Translations under genes and position numbers: made by a program
DNA from: Desulfovibrio sp.
Lineage (GTDB): Bacteria > Desulfobacterota > Desulfovibrionia > Desulfovibrionales > Desulfovibrionaceae
Reading direction: 5' to 3'
DNA length: 64,000 nucleotides
Assembly (NCBI GenBank): GCA_031287575.1
Contig: JAITSV010000070.1
Coordinates: forward strand, 1-64,000
The notes under the pieces: model-generated
Seen by the model: the letters and a program-made list of their open reading frames with translations, nothing else
The model's database searches: none
What the model was told of the DNA's origin: nothing
Shown: positions 44,459 to 52,988 of the stretch, piece after piece
Numbering within the stretch: position 1 is the stretch's first letter
Layout of the letters: every line of letters starts with the position of its first letter

Positions 44459-45559
44459 GTCCTGCATCACGCTTTCGATGACGTCCAGCGCCGCGTCCAC
44501 CAGTGCTTCGGTGGCTTGCGTGCCCATATGCCCAAGCCGGAACACCTTGCCCGCCATGGGGCCGAAGCTGCCGGACACGATCAGCCCGCGTTCGCGCAGG
44601 CCCTGCCGCCATTCCGGCCAGGCGAAGCCTTCCGGGACAAGGGCCGCCGTCACCGTGGGCGAGTTCACCGCGCCTTCCGCCGTCCACAGTTCAATGCCCA
44701 GCTTGGCGAGGCCCGCGCGGCAGCGTTCGGCAACTTCCCGATGCCGGTCGAAGCAGCCCTGCATGCCGCCCTTTTCGTTCAGGATGGCCAGCGCGCCCGC
44801 GTTGAGCGCGGCGGTGCCGTGCCAGTACGGGGTGTACGGGCAGCGGCCGTCCTGCTGCACGGTGCGGAAAGGGGCGATGGCGTCGTAGCCCTGATAGCCC
44901 ACGGCCTCGATGACCTCCCACGCCGCCGGGCTGACGGACAGAAAGCTCATGGACGGCGGGGCGGAAAGGCATTTCTGCGAGCCGCCCAGCACCAGGTCCG
45001 CGTGCCAGGTGTCGGCCTGCACGGGCGCGCCGCCCACGCTGGCCACCGCGTCCACGTAGAACAGCGGCACGCCGCAGGCCTGCTTCAGCGCGCCAAGGTC
45101 CGCCAGTGGGTTCAGCGTGCCGGACGGCGTTTCGCAATGCACGGCGGTGAGCATCCTGGGCTTGAAGCTGCGGATGGCGTCTTCGATGCCGGTCAGGTCG
45201 TCGATGGTCTCGTTGTACGGCAGCGAGACCTTCAGCACCTCGCAGCCGATGGACGCGGCCATGTCGCCGATGCCGTCGCCGAATACGCCGGTGCCCACGG
45301 ACAGCACCCTGTCGCCGGGCACGAGGCAGCTTTTCAGCGCGGCCCACAGGGCCAGCATGCCCTCGCCGGTCATCAGCACCACGTCATGCTGCGTGCCCAT
45401 GAGCTGCGCGAGGTTGCGGCCCGTTTCCGCGTACAGCTTCAGGTAGTCCGGCTCGATCTGGCCGGAACCGTAGTCGCGGGTCATGGCCGCCAGCACGGCG
45501 GGGTGCAGGGTGACCGGGCCGGGCACCATGGGGATGGGGGCGTATGGCTTGTGCGCCAT
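44456..45559 (-). CDS. Class V aminotransferase (alanine-glyoxylate/serine-pyruvate type)
   Basis: A 367-residue PLP enzyme of fold type I, class V. It has VPGPVTLHPAVLAAMTRDYGSG, VLMTGEGMLALWAAL, AVHCETPSGTLNPL, LFYVDAVASVGGAPV and the lysine motif LVLGGSQKCLSAPPSMSFLSVS, then FRLGHMG near the C-terminus. By family it interconverts alanine, serine, glyoxylate or pyruvate, or acts in a related amino-group transfer; the precise substrate is uncertain. With the glycerate kinase nearby, a role in serine/glycerate metabolism is possible. A GGAGGT site precedes the ATG. Confidence 0.85.
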   Translation of the reverse strand: MAHKPYAPIPMVPGPVTLHPAVLAAMTRDYGSGQIEPDYLKLYAETGRNLAQLMGTQHDVVLMTGEGMLALWAALKSCLVPGDRVLSVGTGVFGDGIGDMAASIGCEVLKVSLPYNETIDDLTGIEDAIRSFKPRMLTAVHCETPSGTLNPLADLGALKQACGVPLFYVDAVASVGGAPVQADTWHADLVLGGSQKCLSAPPSMSFLSVSPAAWEVIEAVGYQGYDAIAPFRTVQQDGRCPYTPYWHGTAALNAGALAILNEKGGMQGCFDRHREVAERCRAGLAKLGIELWTAEGAVNSPTVTAALVPEGFAWPEWRQGLRERGLIVSGSFGPMAGKVFRLGHMGTQATEALVDAALDVIESVMQD

Positions 45560-45681
45560 GGGGGTGACCTCCGGAAAGTGCGTAAAGTTTGCCGTACGGC
45601 GGATGCTGAGGGCGTGCCCTACGGTACGCTGCCTTGCGTTTTCATGCCATAGCCGCGCGGCGGCTGCGTGTCGCGCGCGTC

Positions 45682-45898
45682 AGGGGCTGTCTCCGACGTA
45701 GGATTTTTGCCCGTTGGCAAGGAAAACGAGCCTGCCATGAGGGAGTATACTCTTGTTGTATTCGACCGATATGGCAGGCGAAGTTTGACCGCTCTGCGCT
45801 CAATGCCCGTAAAGCTCGCGGGCTCGCTTAACGGGCACGCTACGCGCCCTTCGGGTCGGTCAGCCAACGGGCAAAAAGACAAGTCGGAGATAGCCCCT
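45682..45898. repeat. Dispersed imperfect palindromic element, copy 3 (after murI)
   Basis: 217 bases with inverted termini: AGGGGCTGTCTCCGAC at the left and GTCGGAGATAGCCCCT at the right, each followed inwards by the TTTTTGCCCGTTGGC block or its complement. Its interior shares GCGCCCTTCGGGTCGGTCAG with the inverse strand of the purN element. The right end supplies part of the murI TAG stop codon. It carries no gene. Confidence 0.8.
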
Positions 45899-46838
45899 AC
45901 AAGTCCACCAGTTCAACCTCGTCCGGCGCAATGGCCGTGCCCAGAAACAGCCCGCCGGTGCGGGCAAAGCGGGGCACGTCGTCGGTGGTCAGAAAGCGGG
46001 CCTCGCCGCATTCGTTGCCGCCCGGCCCCGTGCGCAGGGGGCGCACCAGCCCGGCGGCCTGCAATTCCGCCTGCACGGCAAGGGCGGTGGTGGCGGCGGA
46101 GTCGACGATGACGGGTTCCGGCCCGATGACGTTGCGGATGGCCCGCGCCAGCAGTGGAAAGTGGGTGCAGCCCAGCACCAGGCAGTCGGGCGTTTCCGGC
46201 GTGTCGCTGCCGGACGCGGGGCGAAAGATGGGGTCCAGGTAGCGCGCGGCGATGTCTTCCACGATCCTGCCGTCCACCCAGCCTTCCTCGGCCAGCGGCA
46301 CGAACAGCGGGCAGGGCTGCCCGATGATCTGCGCGTCGGGCCGCAGGCTGTGGATGGCCTTGTGGTAGGCGCGGCCCCGGATGGTGGATTCCGTGGCGAT
46401 GACGGCAATGTTGCCCCGGCGCGAGGCCCGGCAGGCCGCCTGCGCGCCCGGCTGCACCACGCCCACCACCGGCAGGCCGGGATTGGCGACGCGCAGGGCG
46501 TCCAGCGCCACGGACGTGGCCGTGTTGCAGGCCACCACCAGCAGCTTGATGCGCCGCTGTACCAGCCTGGACGCGGCCTGCACGGCGTAGCGGGTGATGG
46601 TTTCCGCGCTCTTGGTGCCGTAGGGCAGGCGGGCGGTGTCGCCCAGGTACAGGATGTCCTCGCAGGGCATGCGGGTGCGCAGCGCCTTCAGCACCGTAAG
46701 GCCGCCCACGCCCGAATCGAACATGCCGATGGGCAGGTGCGCGGCGTCGGGTGTAGAGGCGTTCGGAGCGAATCCGCCCGCGTCGTCATGGTCATAGCCC
46801 GTGGCGGCGGTGCCGCACGCGGGGCCGTCTACTTGCAT
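45897..46838 (-). CDS. murI: Glutamate racemase
   Basis: A 313-residue enzyme that makes D-glutamate for peptidoglycan. It has the family start IGMFDSGVGGLTVLKAL, LYLGDTARLPYGTKS, the first catalytic Cys in VVACNTATSVALD and the second in VLGCTHFPLLA. About 35 extra residues precede the conserved start. GGAGGACGAGG precedes the ATG at 46838, which lies ten bases inside the end of the pyridoxal kinase gene, so the two genes are translationally coupled. A palindromic element begins at its stop. Confidence 0.95.
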   Translation of the reverse strand: MQVDGPACGTAATGYDHDDAGGFAPNASTPDAAHLPIGMFDSGVGGLTVLKALRTRMPCEDILYLGDTARLPYGTKSAETITRYAVQAASRLVQRRIKLLVVACNTATSVALDALRVANPGLPVVGVVQPGAQAACRASRRGNIAVIATESTIRGRAYHKAIHSLRPDAQIIGQPCPLFVPLAEEGWVDGRIVEDIAARYLDPIFRPASGSDTPETPDCLVLGCTHFPLLARAIRNVIGPEPVIVDSAATTALAVQAELQAAGLVRPLRTGPGGNECGEARFLTTDDVPRFARTGGLFLGTAIAPDEVELVDL

Positions 46839-47722
46839 CGGTCCTCGTCCTCCAGAAGTTCGTAGCTGCTCACGGTTACCGGGGCGCGCAGGGTGTCCAG
46901 CACCCGTTCCAGCAGAATGCCTTCGCGGCTGGGCGAATTGTGCCCGAAGGTGGCGCGGATGCCCAGCGTGACGAAGTGCACGGCGCGGTCCATGGCAATG
47001 GGCAGGCTGTCGCCCTGCAACAGGCTGCCGGTAAGCACGCTGGCAAAGGTGTCGCCCGTGCCGGGGTAGTGGGCGGGGATGTACTGGCAGTCCACCTTCC
47101 AGAACCTGTCGTGGGTGCTGTGGTAGGCGGCCACCGAACTGATGCCCGCATGCCCGGCCACCGGCACGCTGGTGATCACCGCCACGCGCGGCCCCATGGC
47201 CGTCAGGCGGCGCAGCCAGTCCATGAGGTCTGTCGTGGAGATGGATTCGCGGTAGGGTTCGTCCAGCAGCAGGGCGGCTTCCGTGAAATTGGGGGTGATG
47301 ATGTCCGCCTTCTGCACCAGCCAGCGCATGCGCTGCACCATCTCCATGTCCATGGTGGGTTCCAGCTGGCCGTTGTCGCCCAGTACCGGGTCCACCACGG
47401 CAAGGCCGCCCTCCACCCGGCAGGTGTCGATGCACCGGGCCACGATGTCCACCTGCGCCGGGGAACCCAGAAAGCCGCTGTACACCGCGTCGAACTTCAG
47501 GTTCAAGGCCTGCCAGTGGTCCAGAAACAGGCGCATCTGGTCGGTAAGGTCCAGAAAGCTGTAGCCGGTGAAGCCCGCCGTGTGGGTGGACAGCACGGCG
47601 GTGGGCATGGGGCACACCTGCGCGCCCATGGCGGACAGCACGGGGATGGCCACGGTGAGCGAGGTGCGGCCAAAGCCGGAAAGATCGTGGATGGCCGCCA
47701 CGCGCGGCACGGCATTGCGCAT
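46829..47722 (-). CDS. pdxY: Pyridoxal/pyridoxamine kinase
   Basis: A 297-residue PfkB/ribokinase-like enzyme of the PdxY/PdxK type. It begins VAAIHDLSGFGRTSLTVAIPVLSAMG, has TPNFTEAALLL and ITSVPVAGHAG, and ends with the catalytic HYPGTGDTFASVLTGSLL (GTGD motif). It phosphorylates pyridoxal in PLP salvage. AAGGAG precedes the ATG at 47722. It overlaps murI by ten bases. Assignment as PdxY rather than PdxK rests on overall similarity. Confidence 0.88.
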   Translation of the reverse strand: MRNAVPRVAAIHDLSGFGRTSLTVAIPVLSAMGAQVCPMPTAVLSTHTAGFTGYSFLDLTDQMRLFLDHWQALNLKFDAVYSGFLGSPAQVDIVARCIDTCRVEGGLAVVDPVLGDNGQLEPTMDMEMVQRMRWLVQKADIITPNFTEAALLLDEPYRESISTTDLMDWLRRLTAMGPRVAVITSVPVAGHAGISSVAAYHSTHDRFWKVDCQYIPAHYPGTGDTFASVLTGSLLQGDSLPIAMDRAVHFVTLGIRATFGHNSPSREGILLERVLDTLRAPVTVSSYELLEDEDRCK

Positions 47723-47916
47723 TGCAGGGCTCCTTGCGCGGGGTTCCGGACTGGCCGGGGCATGTCGGGCGGCGTCAGGCGGTGAGAGGCGGTGCTGGCG
47801 GGCAATGGCCGCCCGGATGTGCATGGCGCGGCCCGGCGGGCACACCATCACCACGGAGTGGGGCAAAAGGCAAGGGGGAGAGTGTGATACTGGCTGCGGG
47901 TGGGGTGATATCTGTC

Positions 47917-48537
47917 TCAGCGGTAGTCAGCGGGGTCGAGGCACGTGTCGTACAGGGTCTTATCGAACGGTTTCCAATCGGTTTGATTGATACCGCGTGG
48001 GCGAAGGGGATTGGCGGGAAATGCGGAAGCGATCTTGATCCAGCGTCCTTTCTCGCGGGCGATGGAGCGTATGGTGGCTGCGGCTTCGGAAAGGTCTTGG
48101 TCCTGGCTGAACACCAGGGCCACGTCGTAGGCGTTTTGGCGAGCCAGCGTGATGATGTCGATGGCAATACGCACGTCAACGCCCTTTTCCCTGCCGACGC
48201 GAAGCGTCAACGTGTCGCCATTCGGGCAGGTGTACTCTTGGGTGCTGTACCGAAGAGGGCGTGAGAAGACATGCATGTTGGACAATCTTCCCAAGGCGGC
48301 AAGCTTGTTATTCCAGAAGGCGTTCCACATGGGGCTTTCGGCGGCATCGGGAACGCCCGTGTAGAATCTGGTCTCGGCAAGATCCCACCCTTCCCGTGCA
48401 CAAAGAGCAAGGGCAAGCGCCTGTGGGGAAAAATTGGAGTACGTATACCCGAAGGAGGCCTTGACGGAATAGAAAACATTCTGACCGTCAAAAAAGGCAA
48501 TCGTGCGTTTGCTGGCCGGTTCGGGATGCGGTGGCAT
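47917..48537 (-). CDS. NYN-domain (PIN-like) protein
   Basis: A 206-residue protein of the NYN superfamily, predicted metal-dependent RNases of PIN fold. It has the N-terminal RTIAFFDGQNVFYSVK (Asp and Asn), then GVDVRIAIDIITLARQNAYDVALVFSQDQDLSEA with the remaining acidic residues. This resembles LabA/DUF88-type proteins. GAAGGGGGG stands close before the ATG at 48537. It is transcribed alone between pdxY and the TSUP gene. Its GC content is somewhat lower than its neighbours, so horizontal origin is possible. Target RNA is unknown. Confidence 0.85.
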   Translation of the reverse strand: MPPHPEPASKRTIAFFDGQNVFYSVKASFGYTYSNFSPQALALALCAREGWDLAETRFYTGVPDAAESPMWNAFWNNKLAALGRLSNMHVFSRPLRYSTQEYTCPNGDTLTLRVGREKGVDVRIAIDIITLARQNAYDVALVFSQDQDLSEAAATIRSIAREKGRWIKIASAFPANPLRPRGINQTDWKPFDKTLYDTCLDPADYR

Positions 48538-48700
48538 GTTCCCCCCTTCAAAAAGAATAACCCCGCCGAAGATTGGCCACCTGAAGGTGACGCAAAGTCC
48601 GACGGGGAAGAAGTCAAGGCATGGAGAACCGTAGCGTCGGCCTCCTGAAAAATCAATAGGGATTCTTGAGCATGATGTCAACGGCAAGGCCGCGCGGTGG

Positions 48701-49654
48701 TCACCGGAAAAACTCCACCACGTACTTCCCCGCCGTGAACAGCAGGATGCAGCACAGCATCCACTTGATCAGGTTTGCGGGCACGTGCTTCTGGCAGCGC
48801 GCCCCCAGGTACATGCCCGCCATGCCGCCAATGCCCAGCAAGAGGCCCAGCGTCCAGTCCGGGGCCACGGACATGTGCGGGTACAGCGGCGCGATGGCCA
48901 TATAGAAGGACACGCCCGCCACCGAGGTGACGAAGGTGCCCATCAGGGCCGCGCCCGCCACGGTGTACACCGGCAGCCCGAAGAACGAGACGAAGAACGG
49001 CGCGATGATGGCCCCGCCGCCAATGCCGTACACCCCGCCCACGATCCCCACGATGAAGCTCAGGGTAAAGATGCCCACGGTGCGGAAGCTGTAGGTTTCG
49101 CCGTAGAAGCTGTACGAGATGCGCGACAGGCAGCACTCGTTCATGCACACGGCGGGCAGGTCGTCGGGGTTCTTGCCTTCCGCCGCCGCCTTTTCGCGGT
49201 GGGTGCGCACCAGCGCGCGGAACTTTTCCTCCGCCGTGGCCTTGCCGTTGCCCGCCTTCTTCTTCGTAAGGTCGCGCACCATGCGCAGGGCGATGTAGGC
49301 CAGCACGCACGCGGCAAACAGCTTGAAGTCGCGCGCGTTGGGCAGGTAGGTCACCCGCACGAAGGCCCCTATCAGCACCCCCGGCAGCGTGCCGATGATC
49401 ACCACCCACGTCAGCGGCCAGACCATGCGCCCTTCGCGGATGTAGCGGTATACCCCGCTGGGGATGGCCACCACGTTGTAGAACTGGTTGGTGGCGCTGA
49501 CGGACGGGTTCACGTAGCCCAGAAAGGACATCTGGAAGGGCAGCAGCAGGAACGCGCCCGATACGCCCCCCATGGACATGAAGAACGACACCACGAACGC
49601 CACCAGCGGCGGTATCCACGGTTCCGCGTGTATGCCTGCGACGGGGAAGTACAT
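48701..49654 (-). CDS. TSUP (TauE/SafE) family anion exporter
   Basis: A 317-residue membrane protein with about eight helices and the two repeated TauE/SafE motifs: FFMSMGGVSGAFLLLPFQM near the N-terminus and GIVGGVYGIGGGAIIAPFFVS in the second half. A long cytoplasmic loop with NECCLSRISYS separates the halves. TSUP members export sulfur oxyanions and related anions. It is divergent from the TunR-like regulator. In sulfate-reducing deltaproteobacteria, TunR proteins have been reported to repress TSUP genes in response to tungstate/molybdate, so export of such anions is a reasonable inference. AGGAGG precedes the ATG. Confidence 0.88.
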   Translation of the reverse strand: MYFPVAGIHAEPWIPPLVAFVVSFFMSMGGVSGAFLLLPFQMSFLGYVNPSVSATNQFYNVVAIPSGVYRYIREGRMVWPLTWVVIIGTLPGVLIGAFVRVTYLPNARDFKLFAACVLAYIALRMVRDLTKKKAGNGKATAEEKFRALVRTHREKAAAEGKNPDDLPAVCMNECCLSRISYSFYGETYSFRTVGIFTLSFIVGIVGGVYGIGGGAIIAPFFVSFFGLPVYTVAGAALMGTFVTSVAGVSFYMAIAPLYPHMSVAPDWTLGLLLGIGGMAGMYLGARCQKHVPANLIKWMLCCILLFTAGKYVVEFFR

Positions 49655-49809
49655 GGCGGCCTCCTGTGTCCGGATGACCGGGGTGGGTGGAGCGATGCGG
49701 CGGCAGGTGAGTCAGCAGGTGAGCCAGACGGGGCAGGGATGCTGGCCGGATGGGTGGTTCTGCCCGGTTGTCTTTTGTCGACACCTTCTGGCACGTTTTT
49801 TATAATCTT

Positions 49810-49851
49810 CGTGTCAATTGAAAGATAGCGCCTGGCCGGTCAGTTGTCACG
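49810..49851. promoter_or_regulatory. Inverted repeat between the TSUP exporter and the TunR-like regulator
   Basis: CGTGTCAATTGA (49810-49821) and TCAGTTGTCACG (49840-49851) are inverted copies with 10 of 12 bases matching, separated by 18 bases. TATAAT-like sequence (reverse strand, about 49798-49806) adjoins the left arm, so the dyad overlaps the likely TSUP promoter. This fits an operator for the divergent XerC-fold regulator. That it is the TunR site is inference. Confidence 0.5.
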
Positions 49852-50102
49852 GATTATTTTATTTTCATGTCTGTGCGTGAAATGAATCTCGGCTTTGATT
49901 TTCGCGCGTCTGCGCCTATATGGTAGAAATTCGGGCAACGAACGGGCCGCATCCGGGTCGCATCCAGATCACATCTGGGCCACTCCGGGGCGTCCGCGCG
50001 CCGTATCCGGCCCACCCGCGCCGAAGGCATCCGCGCGGAAGACACCCGGCACCGGACACGCGCCGTGCCCGGCACCACGCGCACGCAACCAACGGAACAC
50101 CC

Positions 50103-51191
50103 ATGCGACAGGACGACAGCCTCGAACGAATCTGGGAAGCGCTGGCCGAAAACGTGGCGGAACGCCGCCACAACCCGGCGGGCATGCTCTCCATTCCCGA
50201 CGACGTGAAGTATCTGGACACGGTGGAGCTGGCCCGGCTGGAAGAAGCCTTCCGCCTGTGGGCCGCCCGCCCGGCGCGGGGCGACGTGCGCCGCTCGCGC
50301 CTGCGCATGCTGCTGGTGTTCCTGCTCATCCGCCACACCGGGGCGCGCCTGGGCGAGGTGCTGGCCCTGGCCCCGGCCCGCGACATCGACACGGCGCGCG
50401 GCGTGGCCTACCTCGGCGAGCCGCAGCGCGAGGTGCAGCTGCCGCCCGACCTGGTCACCCAGCTTGCCGACCTGCTGGACGAGGCCGTGGCGGGCGAGGG
50501 CGAGCACCCCTTTGCCGTGGACCAGGCCCACGTGCGCCGCAAGTTCTACGAGCGCGCCCACGAATGCGACCTTGCCCCCGACCTGGCCAACCCCAGCGCC
50601 CTGCGCCGCTCGCGGGCCATCGAACTACTGCGCTCCGGCCTGCCGCTGCCCGTGGTGCAGCGCCTGCTGGGCCATTCCACGGCCAGCCTGACGGCGGCGT
50701 ACATCGACGTTTCGACAGAGGACATGCAGCGCATGGTGGGCCACGCGCTGGACCGCGAGCAGCGCCGCCGCACCAGCGCGCGCAACGCCTTTTACGGGCG
50801 CATCGCGGCGGTGGTGCGCGGCGACGTGCAGTCGGTGGTCTCGGTGCAGACGCCGTCTGGCATCCGGGTGGCCTCGGTCATCACCAACGACAGTCTGGAC
50901 AACCTGGGCCTGCGCCCCGGCGTGTTCGCGGCGGCGGAGGTGAAGGCCCCGTGGGTGGTGCTGACCGTGGGCAGCGAGGCCCCGTCGTCCACGGCGGGCA
51001 ACGTGTACCCGGCCACCATCGTCAAGGTGGTGGTGGGCGCGGCCACGGCGGAAGCGGTGGCCCGGCTGGAAGACGGCACCGAGATATGCTCCGTGCTTAC
51101 GGCGGACAGGGTGCGCGCGCTGGATCTGGCCGTGGGCACCCCGGTGTGGGTGCTGATCAACGTGTTTTCGGTCATCCTGAACGTGAGCTGA
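50103..51191 (+). CDS. TunR-like transcription factor (XerC/D-like DNA-binding domain plus TOBE domains)
   Basis: A 362-residue protein. Residues about 55-225 follow the tyrosine-recombinase catalytic fold: LIRHTGARLGEVLAL (first Arg), SALRRSRAIELLRSGLPLPVVQRLLGHSTASLTAAYIDVS (LGH and Tyr). The His of the usual HxLR box is Ser, so recombination is unlikely. Residues about 230-362 hold two TOBE/Mop-like units (RNAFYGRIAAVVRGDVQSVV, VVLTVGSEAP) known from ModE, which bind molybdate or tungstate. This architecture is that of TunR, the tungstate-responsive regulators of sulfate reducers. I take the ATG at 50103; the region 49852-50102 upstream has no other gene. Confidence 0.85.
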   Translation: MRQDDSLERIWEALAENVAERRHNPAGMLSIPDDVKYLDTVELARLEEAFRLWAARPARGDVRRSRLRMLLVFLLIRHTGARLGEVLALAPARDIDTARGVAYLGEPQREVQLPPDLVTQLADLLDEAVAGEGEHPFAVDQAHVRRKFYERAHECDLAPDLANPSALRRSRAIELLRSGLPLPVVQRLLGHSTASLTAAYIDVSTEDMQRMVGHALDREQRRRTSARNAFYGRIAAVVRGDVQSVVSVQTPSGIRVASVITNDSLDNLGLRPGVFAAAEVKAPWVVLTVGSEAPSSTAGNVYPATIVKVVVGAATAEAVARLEDGTEICSVLTADRVRALDLAVGTPVWVLINVFSVILNVS

Positions 51192-51486
51192 CGGGCGGCG
51201 CGCTGGCCTTGGCGCGTATCCGACCTGCCGTGTCCTGCGCCGCCGCAGGCACATCGTGCGGTCTCGTTGCGGTGCGCCGTGTGCTCCCCCGTCAGTTTCC
51301 ACTCCCCGGCATCGGGGTCGAACCGTGCGCCAGTGCGGCACCCTCGACTTTTGCCCGGCGCTCCGGTATGTGGCGCGGACACACCCACTGTCGCCTGTGC
51401 GCGCAGGCAGCTTCCGCTGGCCCGCCCGCCGCGCGACACCCCGCAGCACACCGCCGCATACAGGTCGCACTCTCAAGGAGGCCGCC

Positions 51487-52791
51487 ATGCCTTGCCGTAC
51501 GCTCTTCCTCCGGTCGGTGGACGACTGGAAGGAACTGCAGGCCCTGCTCGCGGGACGCGACAACCCCGGCGACACCGTGGAACCCGCCGTCCGCGAGATT
51601 CTGGATACCGTCCGCGCCGGGGGCGATGCCGCTCTGGCCGACTACACCAGCCGTTTCGACTCTCCCGGCTTCGACGCCGCGCGCATCCGCGTGGGTGAAG
51701 ACGAAATCGCCGCCGCCCTCGCAGAGGTCGGCCCCGACGACCGGGCCATCATCGCCGAAGCCGCCGCCAACATCCGCGCCTTTCACGAGGCGCAGAAGGA
51801 ACGGTCGTGGTTCACCACCCGGCCCGACGGTTCCGTGCTGGGCCAGATGGTCACCCCCGTGGACCGCGCCGGGCTGTACGTGCCCGGCGGGCAGGGCGGC
51901 AACACCCCGCTCATTTCCAGCCTGCTGATGAACGCCATTCCGGCCCAGGTGGCCGGGGTACCGGAAATCGCCGTCATTTCGCCGCCCCGCAAGGACGGCA
52001 CGCTGAACCCGTTCATTCTCGCCGCCGCGCACCACCTGGGCATCACCGAGGTGCACCGCGCTGGCAGCGCCTGGGCCATCGCCGCCCTTGCCTTCGGCAC
52101 CGAGACGGTGCGCCCCGTGGACGTCATCGCCGGGCCGGGCAACATCTGGGTGACCACGGCCAAGCGGTTGCTCATCGGCCGGGTGGGCATCGACATGATC
52201 GCCGGGCCCAGCGAAATACTCATTCTTGCCGACCACACCGCCCGCGCGGACTGGGTGGCCGCCGACATGCTGTCGCAGGCCGAGCACGACCCGCTGGCCT
52301 CGTCCATCTGCATCACCGATTCGCCCGCGCTGGTGGACGCGCTGAAGCTGGAACTGGCCGCCCAGTGCGACACGCTGCCCCGCGCGGACATTGCCCGCAA
52401 GGCGCTGGCCGACTGGGGCGCCATCGTGGTGGTGCCCGACATGGCCACCGGCGTCGGCATCACCAACAAGGTGGCGCCGGAGCATCTGGAAGTGCTGACC
52501 AAGGACCCGTGGGCGCTGCTGGGCACCATCCGTCATGCCGGGGCCGTGTTCCTGGGCGGCTGGTCGCCGGAACCGGTGGGCGACTACTACGCCGGTCCCA
52601 ACCACGTACTGCCCACCATGGGCACGGCGCGCTTTTCGTCGGCGCTTTCGGTGCAGACCTTCTGCAAGCGCACCAGCGTCATCTCGGCCACCGCCGCGTT
52701 CACGCGCGGACATGCCGCCTCCATCGCGCGGCTGGCCCGGCTGGAAGGGCTGGAGGCGCACGCCCGCTCGGCGGAATCGCGCGGCAGGTAA
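51487..52791 (+). CDS. hisD: Histidinol dehydrogenase
   Basis: A 434-residue zinc enzyme that oxidises L-histidinol to L-histidine in two NAD-dependent steps. It contains GLYVPGGQGGNTPLISSLLMNAIPA, VDVIAGPGNIWVTTAKRLL, AGPSEILILADHTARADWVAADMLSQAEHDP (Zn ligands) and YYAGPNHVLPTMGTARF. AAGGAGG precedes the ATG at 51487. It is on the same strand as the TunR-like gene, 295 bases later (gap 51192-51486, no gene), and is followed by purC. Confidence 0.95.
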   Translation: MPCRTLFLRSVDDWKELQALLAGRDNPGDTVEPAVREILDTVRAGGDAALADYTSRFDSPGFDAARIRVGEDEIAAALAEVGPDDRAIIAEAAANIRAFHEAQKERSWFTTRPDGSVLGQMVTPVDRAGLYVPGGQGGNTPLISSLLMNAIPAQVAGVPEIAVISPPRKDGTLNPFILAAAHHLGITEVHRAGSAWAIAALAFGTETVRPVDVIAGPGNIWVTTAKRLLIGRVGIDMIAGPSEILILADHTARADWVAADMLSQAEHDPLASSICITDSPALVDALKLELAAQCDTLPRADIARKALADWGAIVVVPDMATGVGITNKVAPEHLEVLTKDPWALLGTIRHAGAVFLGGWSPEPVGDYYAGPNHVLPTMGTARFSSALSVQTFCKRTSVISATAAFTRGHAASIARLARLEGLEAHARSAESRGR

Positions 52792-52988
52792 CGGCGGCGG
52801 GGCGCGCGGCGTGGTGGGCATCTTGTCCCCGGCGCCCGTCCCGCGTTATCGTCCCCGAAGGCCCGGCGGCCCACCCGCGCACGTGCGGCGGGGTGCCCGG
52901 GCTTGTCGGCATCAGCAGCCGTGGCGCCGCAAGGCATCGCGCGGCATTGGCCCCGCAACCGAAGACAACAGAAGACAAGGGAAGATAC

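Noticed and set aside
50103..51191. XerC-like domain considered as a phage or island integrase
   Set aside because: HxLR His is missing, TOBE sensor domains follow, and no attachment repeats or mobile genes surround it.
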